Below, piece by piece: positions 22,496 through 27,536 of a stretch of 27,536 nucleotides of DNA. The stretch comes from SABY01 sp964612515 (GTDB lineage Bacteria; Bacteroidota; Bacteroidia; Bacteroidales; 4484-276). The position numbers were made by a program, and so were the translations under genes. Every line of letters begins with the position of its first letter. Within the stretch, counting starts at the first letter, position 1. The notes below the pieces were generated by a model. That model was not told the DNA's origin. It did not search any database and was given only the letters and a program-made list of their open reading frames with translations. The DNA lies in the NCBI GenBank assembly GCA_964612515.1, contig CAZTCX010000037.1:1-27536 (forward strand). Reading direction: 5' to 3'.

Positions 22496-23032
22496 ATGAA
22501 TTTGAGAGAAGAAGAAAAAAAAGAACTGCAGCAATATGGCTTTCCGGAGGAGGTGCTACAGCAACTTTATGAACTTACCGATGTAGATAACTACGACCGG
22601 CACATGGACGCGCGGCATCGGCTTGTTGACAATGGCGAGGAGGTACTTCCCATGATGCACAGATTGCTGCACTCCAACCAAAAGGTAATTCGTAAGCAGG
22701 CCCTCAAGGTAGTGGAGTTTATTGCTCATCCAACATCTATTGAAGAACTACTGGCCATGCTCGAAGACGACGTAAGCGGTATCCGCTGGATTGCCGGTGA
22801 AACTTTGATAAAAATTGGTCGTACGTCGCTGCGCCCGCTGCTCGAAGCGCTCGCAAGACGCGCTGATTCCTACAATTTCAGGCTGGGAGCGCATCATGTG
22901 CTGACCAAACTTGTAAAAGATCACGATTCTGATGAGCTGAAAAAGATTCGGGATATGACACACGCAGGCGGCGAAACGCTGGAGGCCATTCCGTTATACG
23001 CAAAGCGTGCGCTGGAACAAGAAGGTTTTTAA
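22496..23032 (+). CDS. HEAT-repeat protein
   Basis: The 178-residue, largely alpha-helical protein contains about three HEAT-like repeats, roughly residues 48-77, 80-108 and 111-141. The phrases QALKVVEFIAHPTSIEELLAM and IRWIAGETLIKIG are typical. Such repeats form scaffolds for protein-protein contact; no catalytic motif is visible, nor a signal peptide. The ATG at 22496 is preferred to a TTG at 22430 that would overlap the upstream reductase stop, because the extra residues are hydrophobic and unlike the rest. It follows the flavoprotein gene by 62 bp and may be co-transcribed. Function unknown. Confidence 0.8.
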   Translation: MNLREEEKKELQQYGFPEEVLQQLYELTDVDNYDRHMDARHRLVDNGEEVLPMMHRLLHSNQKVIRKQALKVVEFIAHPTSIEELLAMLEDDVSGIRWIAGETLIKIGRTSLRPLLEALARRADSYNFRLGAHHVLTKLVKDHDSDELKKIRDMTHAGGETLEAIPLYAKRALEQEGF

Positions 23033-23110
23033 ATTTACATGCGCATCTGTTGGGCAGCTTTTTTATTAATATGATTCTTATGCTTAATTTAGCACCAAAA
23101 TTTAATAATT

Positions 23111-23530
23111 ATGAAAAAGATAGCTCTGACATTGTTGATTGCTGTGTCGCTCACTTCCTGGGTGGCTGCCCCCAAATCCTTAGCGCAGGATAATCCCAAA
23201 CATTCTGCCGACACCCTTAATATTACCACCACCGACAGCACCGAATACGAAATCACCATCGTCGAACCCGGCTTCGATAGCTGGCTTATTGGTCACGCAA
23301 AACCCCTCTGGTATTTCAGCAACGATTATTATCGTAACAAAAACAATTTTCTGGTTGCTAAATGGAATAACCGGGTGCGCGAAACCATGTACCAGGAGCC
23401 TTACGATTATTTAATAGATTACCTTCCCAATATCGACTATGGGCTGGAAGTAAATTATCAGCTCTACTGGTATTTCCGATACATCGAAAACAAATACAAT
23501 GTCGATTTGGGCATTCCTGCCACGGATTAA
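23111..23530 (+). CDS. Secreted DUF6146-like protein
   Basis: The 139-residue protein has an N-terminal signal peptide (MKKIALTLLIAVSLTSWVAA) and no transmembrane segment afterwards. The mature part is rich in Tyr, Trp and Asn and contains YEITIVEPGFDSWL, then WNNRVRETMYQEPYDYLIDYLPNIDYGLEVNYQLYWYFRYIENKYN. I recognise this as the DUF6146 type found in Bacteroidota, with no known activity; the domain number is from memory. It is expected in the periplasm or at the cell surface. It is convergent with the M49-like peptidase gene, and a palindromic repeat cluster separates the two. Confidence 0.78.
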   Translation: MKKIALTLLIAVSLTSWVAAPKSLAQDNPKHSADTLNITTTDSTEYEITIVEPGFDSWLIGHAKPLWYFSNDYYRNKNNFLVAKWNNRVRETMYQEPYDYLIDYLPNIDYGLEVNYQLYWYFRYIENKYNVDLGIPATD

Positions 23531-23544
23531 TTATACTACGAAAC

Positions 23545-23664
23545 GTAAAGACGCACGGCCGTGCGTCTCTACATTCCAGCCGCGCGTCTCTAAATTCCAG
23601 CCGTGCGTCTCTAAATTCCAACGGCCGTGCGTCTCGATTCCAGAGATGCACGGCCGTGTGTATC
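23545..23664. repeat. 21-bp direct repeats with GC-rich palindromes
   Basis: The cluster starts with the perfect palindrome AGACGCACGGCCGTGCGTCT (23549-23568). GCGTCTC-containing units follow at 23563, 23584, 23605 and 23629, the first three spaced exactly 21 bp and the last 24 bp. Each is followed by a close variant of TAAATTCCA. A final CACGGCCGTG palindrome is at 23649-23658. Similar GTAGAGACGC-type palindromic elements are dispersed in many Bacteroidota and cyanobacterial genomes. It may also act as a bidirectional terminator between the two convergent genes. Confidence 0.85.
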
Positions 23665-23689
23665 AAAATGCCAATATTAAATATTTCGA

Positions 23690-25378
23690 TTATTTTATTC
23701 CCAACTCGGATGGTCCCTGCTCAAATACGATATCTACAGGAATACCTCCGGCGTTGATACGGTCGAGGTCGGTTTGTAGTTCAGGACTTACCACACCATC
23801 TTTTTCAATCCAGGCCTTGGCAGCTTCGTAGTCGCCGTCGCCCTGTATCACTTGAATTTTATCCACCAACATGTCTATTGCAACTCTCATTTTATCAGGA
23901 TTAACACTATAAAATCCATCATCGCCGCGGGAAAAAGCGCCTTGTTCTTTAAAGAAAGCAAAACGCATCATGTTGGCTTTGCCGTGGGCGCTGGCTGCGC
24001 CAAAGCGGCTGGAGCGGAAGATGCCCGCCATAAATGTCACGTAGTTGTCCATCAGCTCGCCATCGGTGATCTCACCTTTTTCGCGCAGCGCCTGCACCAG
24101 CCACAATCCCATGATGTCGGCTTTGCCTTCTTCTATCGACGAATAAGTTTCTTTGAGTGCTTCGCGGGCGGTTCCTTTTCCGTTGATGGTATTTTTTACG
24201 CCCATACCGTGCGACACTTCATGAAACATGGTATTAGAAAAGAAAGCATCGAACGTTACGTGTTTCTGCTGATCAGGAGCAATCACCATTTCGGCAATAG
24301 GAATCAGGATTTTATCAAACTTGGCGCGCATAGCGTTTTTGAGTTGTAGTTTGCGCGTGCCTTTCTCGGCGTGTACCTTTGGGTCGTTGGGCAGGTTGAT
24401 GGCGATGGTCTTGCTACCGGCATTGCAGTCGCCGGCGTAATACACCACATCATAAGCATTCAGGTCAGAATCAGCGCCGGGAATATCTTTTTTATAAGCC
24501 TCGCCGGTGGGCACTTCCTTTTGTAATTCGGGAAGCATAGATGCAAATTTCTGCAGTCGGGTGCTCCACTCCGGATCTTTTATCAGCACAAAAGCTTCGT
24601 AGGCGGCTTTGTAGCCAAAAAGCTGGTCCTCGTAGTTTTCGATGGGGCCAATCACAAAGTCGATGTTGGAATTTTTCATGTCCATCCAGGCCAAATCGCT
24701 CTGTAGATAATCATCTTTTAGCAGCGCATCGGCACGCAGGGTCAGGTATTTTTTCATGTCCTGATCTTCGGCCAGGTTAGCAGCTTTGCGCAATAAAGCA
24801 GCCGCGCGTTCTATCTCAGGTTTATAAGCGTCGTGAAACCATACGGTGTGGAGGTTGCCAGCGTCGTCGCGGCGTATGAGCGTGTATTGACTTGATTTAT
24901 CGTTATCGATCAGCGCTTCAAATTCATCTTTGGTCATATCTTCCGGGTAGAAGTTGGCGCCGGCGGGCTTAGCGCCCACGTTGGTCAGGAAAGGTGCATT
25001 GCCATCCAGCCGATCCCAGGGGCCGTAATGAATTTTGGCGAAAGCCCGTGCATCTTCTCCCTGGATGCGGTTCAGGAATTCGTCGCGGTAGCCGATGGCC
25101 TGTTTCCAATAGAGTTCGTTCATGATGTCGGCAGCCTCAAAGAGATACGGCAGCATCTCTTTTTCTTTGGCGGTGAGATGATCCAGATTTGCCGTCAGGC
25201 GGAAAGAAGCAAACTCGTCGAGCTTCTGCTTCATGTCGAGGCCGGGAAGTGCTTCAAATTCTACTTCGAGTGGCACAATGCCGGCACGTTGAGCCTCGCT
25301 GCTGCTGTCGCCGGCGCAGCCGGTAAACAATGTTGCCATAAAAACAATGATTGTGAGTGTTCCAAAAATATTTTTCAT
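23690..25378 (-). CDS. M49 (dipeptidyl-peptidase III)-like zinc peptidase, lipoprotein
   Basis: The 562-residue protein has a signal peptide with lipobox FTGC (C21), so it is envelope-anchored. The zinc site is H386-E387-V-S-H390 (FHEVSHGMG) together with E416/E417 in the EEGKAD motif, which corresponds to EECRAE of dipeptidyl peptidase III. NYEDQLFGYKAAYEA at 248-262 is another signature of this group. Classical M49 enzymes have a six-residue HExxGH; here the spacing is HExxH, a variant I recall from some bacterial members. Removal of dipeptides from peptide N-termini in the periplasm is the likely role, though activity is not certain. It lies 131 bp downstream of the CoA-transferase gene on the same strand. 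Confidence 0.87.
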   Translation of the reverse strand: MKNIFGTLTIIVFMATLFTGCAGDSSSEAQRAGIVPLEVEFEALPGLDMKQKLDEFASFRLTANLDHLTAKEKEMLPYLFEAADIMNELYWKQAIGYRDEFLNRIQGEDARAFAKIHYGPWDRLDGNAPFLTNVGAKPAGANFYPEDMTKDEFEALIDNDKSSQYTLIRRDDAGNLHTVWFHDAYKPEIERAAALLRKAANLAEDQDMKKYLTLRADALLKDDYLQSDLAWMDMKNSNIDFVIGPIENYEDQLFGYKAAYEAFVLIKDPEWSTRLQKFASMLPELQKEVPTGEAYKKDIPGADSDLNAYDVVYYAGDCNAGSKTIAINLPNDPKVHAEKGTRKLQLKNAMRAKFDKILIPIAEMVIAPDQQKHVTFDAFFSNTMFHEVSHGMGVKNTINGKGTAREALKETYSSIEEGKADIMGLWLVQALREKGEITDGELMDNYVTFMAGIFRSSRFGAASAHGKANMMRFAFFKEQGAFSRGDDGFYSVNPDKMRVAIDMLVDKIQVIQGDGDYEAAKAWIEKDGVVSPELQTDLDRINAGGIPVDIVFEQGPSELGIK

Positions 25379-25509
25379 AAGTCGTTGATGATGATTAGTG
25401 ATACAAATAAATTACAAGGTTGCGAAGATAGGAAATTCCCGCCAACTCGTGTTTCTTTAGAAGCTACCCCATCCCCTACCCTTTGCCGGTGCGGGATAGC
25501 AACGAAACA

Positions 25510-26868
25510 CTATTTCACCATATCATAAGTCGTGAAGCCTTTCGGTGGCTTGCCATTAAGAGCTTGCTGCGGCTTGTGATACTCTTTGCTTTCGTAGATA
25601 TATTTGAGCAATTTGTCGCGACATTCGGGCTGCGCCAGATGTGCGATGCCCACTGCGTGTTCGGCAAGGTTGAGACCACGCGGGTCGAAGGCACCCTGTT
25701 CGGTGACGATTACCACCGGGTCGGCGGCGATGGCTGAGGTGGTGATGCCTTCCGGACATTTCATCATAACCTTAGACTGTCCTGTGCGTGTTGTCGATTT
25801 CATGGCAATGATGGGCACACCGCCTTTGGAGAGGTAAGACCCGCGCAGGAAGTCGGCTTGTCCGCCGATGCCACTATAAATGCGTGTGGCGTTGAGTGAG
25901 TCGGCCCAGACGTTGCTGTGCAAATCCACGCCAATGGCGCTATTGATGGCCAGCATTTTGGGCATGCGCGCAATGACGGGAATATAGTTGGTAAAATCGG
26001 CGGGGCGGCTTTGTACAGAGCTGTTGTAGTTCAACCAGTCGTAGCCGGATTTATCGCCCGCCAGAAAGATGCTGGCGGTCGAAAAGTTGAAGTCGAGGTA
26101 TTTGTTGGTAACGATTCCCTTTTCGACGAGTTTGCGCATGGCATCGGCAAAAAGCTCGGTGTGAATGCCCAGATCCTTAACACCTTTATCGATGATGGCA
26201 TCAGTAACGGCTTCGGGCACTTCGCCGATGCCATATTGCAGGGTGCTGCCGTCTTGAACATAAAGTTCGGTGATGATTTTAGCGATGCGGCGTGCGCGTT
26301 CGTCGGGTTCTTTTACCGGACTTGTGGGAAGGTTATAGTCGGTGTCGATGAGGTAGTCGATATCGCTTTCGTGAATCGTAGTCCCCAGCACAAAAGGCAT
26401 TTGCGCATTGCGCTCCACGATGATAGTCCCTTTGCGTGCGAGGGCTGCATCCACGGCACCTTTGCAACCTTCCACCGTGGTGCCGTAGCTATAGTTGCCG
26501 CCATTGTCGGGGCCGGCTACCATAAGGAAAACCACATTTGGCTTCACAAAATTACGCATCTGGTTTCCGATGTCAGAGAGATGAATCAACTGATAGGAGG
26601 CGCCGCCGGAGTTAATGGCTTCACGTGAGTGGTGTCCATTAAAAATTATCCGATGAGAAATTCGGCTGGTAACTTCCGGATCGAAAAGCTTTCCTATGTC
26701 ACCCAAAAGCAACACGCTCAGCATCTCAACGTCGCGGATGCTGGTGTCGTTGGCAATCTGACGCAGAAGCACCTGTGGTGCAGCGGCATTGCCAGCAGTG
26801 TAAATTATGCTGCCAGGCGGAATTATTTCGGCATTAATGACCTGTTCTACCCTTTGTACTACTTTCAT
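25510..26868 (-). CDS. Acetyl-CoA hydrolase/CoA-transferase family protein (4-hydroxybutyrate or butyrate type)
   Basis: The 452-residue protein belongs to the family that moves CoA between acyl-CoA and acetate through a glutamyl-CoA intermediate. It shows LQYGIGEVPEAV at 210-221, GIHTELF at 234-240 with candidate catalytic E238, and GIGGQADF at 333-340. All are hallmarks of 4-hydroxybutyrate and butyryl-CoA:acetate CoA-transferases; the Glu position equals that reported for the Clostridium aminobutyricum enzyme. It likely acts in the cytoplasm in acid fermentation or acyl-CoA recycling, which fits a Rex-containing fermentative organism. Substrate choice cannot be read from sequence. No other fermentation genes flank it. 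Confidence 0.9.
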   Translation of the reverse strand: MKVVQRVEQVINAEIIPPGSIIYTAGNAAAPQVLLRQIANDTSIRDVEMLSVLLLGDIGKLFDPEVTSRISHRIIFNGHHSREAINSGGASYQLIHLSDIGNQMRNFVKPNVVFLMVAGPDNGGNYSYGTTVEGCKGAVDAALARKGTIIVERNAQMPFVLGTTIHESDIDYLIDTDYNLPTSPVKEPDERARRIAKIITELYVQDGSTLQYGIGEVPEAVTDAIIDKGVKDLGIHTELFADAMRKLVEKGIVTNKYLDFNFSTASIFLAGDKSGYDWLNYNSSVQSRPADFTNYIPVIARMPKMLAINSAIGVDLHSNVWADSLNATRIYSGIGGQADFLRGSYLSKGGVPIIAMKSTTRTGQSKVMMKCPEGITTSAIAADPVVIVTEQGAFDPRGLNLAEHAVGIAHLAQPECRDKLLKYIYESKEYHKPQQALNGKPPKGFTTYDMVK

Positions 26869-27068
26869 TTTTTTATTGAATTTTGATAAACATGAATCTC
26901 GAAAATCTAAGATAACCGACTTCTGGCCATTCGAGCCAACTTGTGTGAAATTGTGATTGATGCCACAGAAAGGTCGTTTAATTTCGTGTGATAATGCAGA
27001 AGTAGAAGGGCGGGGATTGTTTTTAGCGAGAAATAAAAATTGTTTTTATGATTTTGTTGAGCACCGGA

Positions 27069-27368
27069 TTACACCTTCATTTTATAGGGATCTTGTCTGG
27101 AGTCGAAAATATCAGTGATGTAAATGTATTCTTCGATGATTCTATAGATAATTTTATAGTGACCGACAATTAAACGGCGATGTCCTAAACTCATATCCTC
27201 AAGTAATGGTTCTTTCTGTCCTTGGAATGGTTGTAAAATTAATGAGTCCGCCGCATCCAATATTTCATCTTGCGTTTCCATTAACTTTTCATATGAAACT
27301 TTTGGAGCAATGAGATTCAATAATTCTTCCAAGCTGAAAAGAGCCTGTTCAGTATAAACGAGCTTCAT
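27069..27368 (-). CDS. ParE/RelE-family toxin
   Basis: The 99-residue protein has the RelE/ParE fold pattern: N-terminal strand KLVYTEQALFSLEELLNLIA, a helical pair, then strands LGHRRLIVGHYKIIYRIIEEYIYITDIFDSRQDP. The latter is characteristic of ParE-like plasmid-stabilisation toxins (gyrase or ribosome targeting is not predictable here). The ATG at 27368 is preferred to an upstream GTG because it overlaps the antitoxin stop codon (TGATG), as in many toxin-antitoxin operons. The length matches the family. Confidence 0.87.
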   Translation of the reverse strand: MKLVYTEQALFSLEELLNLIAPKVSYEKLMETQDEILDAADSLILQPFQGQKEPLLEDMSLGHRRLIVGHYKIIYRIIEEYIYITDIFDSRQDPYKMKV

Positions 27369-27536
27369 CACTTGTTTTTCTTAGCAATTTCCTGCTCAAC
27401 TTCTTTTCGTGAAAAAAACCTACCGGATTTGATGTCTTTTTCAGATTTGAGCGCTCTGGTTTCGAGTTTGGCCTTTAAAGCCTCTTCTTTGCGAAGCTGT
27501 TCGTAAAACTCGTTGATGGTTTGCTCGTTGGCGAGA
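27368..27536 (-). CDS. Putative antitoxin, partial at window edge
   Basis: The C-terminal 55 residues are visible, from LANEQTINEFYEQL to VEQEIAKKNK; the N-terminal DNA-binding part lies beyond the window. The fragment is charged and helical, with a Lys/Glu-rich stretch and FFSRKEVEQEI near its end, as in the toxin-wrapping tails of small antitoxins. Its stop overlaps the toxin start, giving antitoxin-then-toxin order and translational coupling. The family (Phd, ParD or RelB) cannot be decided from this part. Confidence 0.75.
   Translation of the reverse strand, partial: LANEQTINEFYEQLRKEEALKAKLETRALKSEKDIKSGRFFSRKEVEQEIAKKNK

Noticed and set aside
23545..23664. CRISPR array
   Set aside because: Units are contiguous 21-bp repeats without distinct spacers, and no cas genes are nearby.

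Overview
The window looks like a draft or metagenome-derived scaffold (a 10-base N run at 21280-21289) from an anaerobic or facultatively anaerobic member of the Bacteroidota. Supporting signs are Bacteroidota-type -7 promoter elements (TAnnTTTG) before several genes, few Shine-Dalgarno sequences, numerous lipoproteins, a FadL/SGNH-hydrolase pair, a DUF6146-like protein and a Rex repressor. No plasmid, phage or insertion-sequence genes are visible. Apart from a ParE/RelE-type toxin-antitoxin pair at the right edge, the content is chromosomal.

The most notable region is 0.9-9.2 kb. A complete cytoplasmic NAD-linked [NiFe] hydrogenase of the Hox (group 3d) type is encoded as hoxF (with a fused, cysteine-depleted HoxE-like domain), hoxU, hoxY and hoxH. 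The endoprotease gene hoxW overlaps the end of hoxH. A dihydroorotate-dehydrogenase-like flavoprotein without the usual catalytic Cys/Ser loop follows, and the unit ends at a strong intrinsic terminator. The 339-bp leader before hoxF carries a -7 element, directly followed by a near-perfect Rex operator (TTGTGAACCGGTTAACAA). Two identical TTGATTATCAA dyads lie 42 bp apart further downstream. About 1 kb beyond the operon, past a zinc-type CDF transporter gene, rex itself lies on the other strand. It is translationally coupled to a small four-cysteine protein of unknown function. The layout suggests a local NADH-responsive switch: high NADH would release Rex and allow hydrogenase expression, so reductant could leave as H2 or H2 could be taken up according to redox state.

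The rest is mostly housekeeping or accessory metabolism on the minus strand: truA at the left edge; a ferredoxin-reductase-like flavoprotein followed by rlmN; an SDR oxidoreductase coupled by a TAATG overlap to a CcoI/FixI-type copper P-type ATPase; an M48 lipoprotein protease; an RdgB/HAM1 nucleotide pyrophosphatase; a cytoplasmic GH13 alpha-amylase; the FadL-like porin plus SGNH lipoprotein pair; tRNA-Leu(GAG); an M49-like zinc peptidase lipoprotein; and a 4-hydroxybutyrate/acetate-type CoA transferase. The plus strand carries a glutathione-reductase-like flavoprotein interrupted by the assembly gap, a HEAT-repeat protein and a secreted DUF6146-like protein.

Intergenic structure worth attention includes a palindromic 21-bp repeat cluster at 23549-23664 and a GC-rich structured segment at about 17690-17840. 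No hydrogenase-wide maturation (hyp) genes are present here, so they must lie elsewhere.
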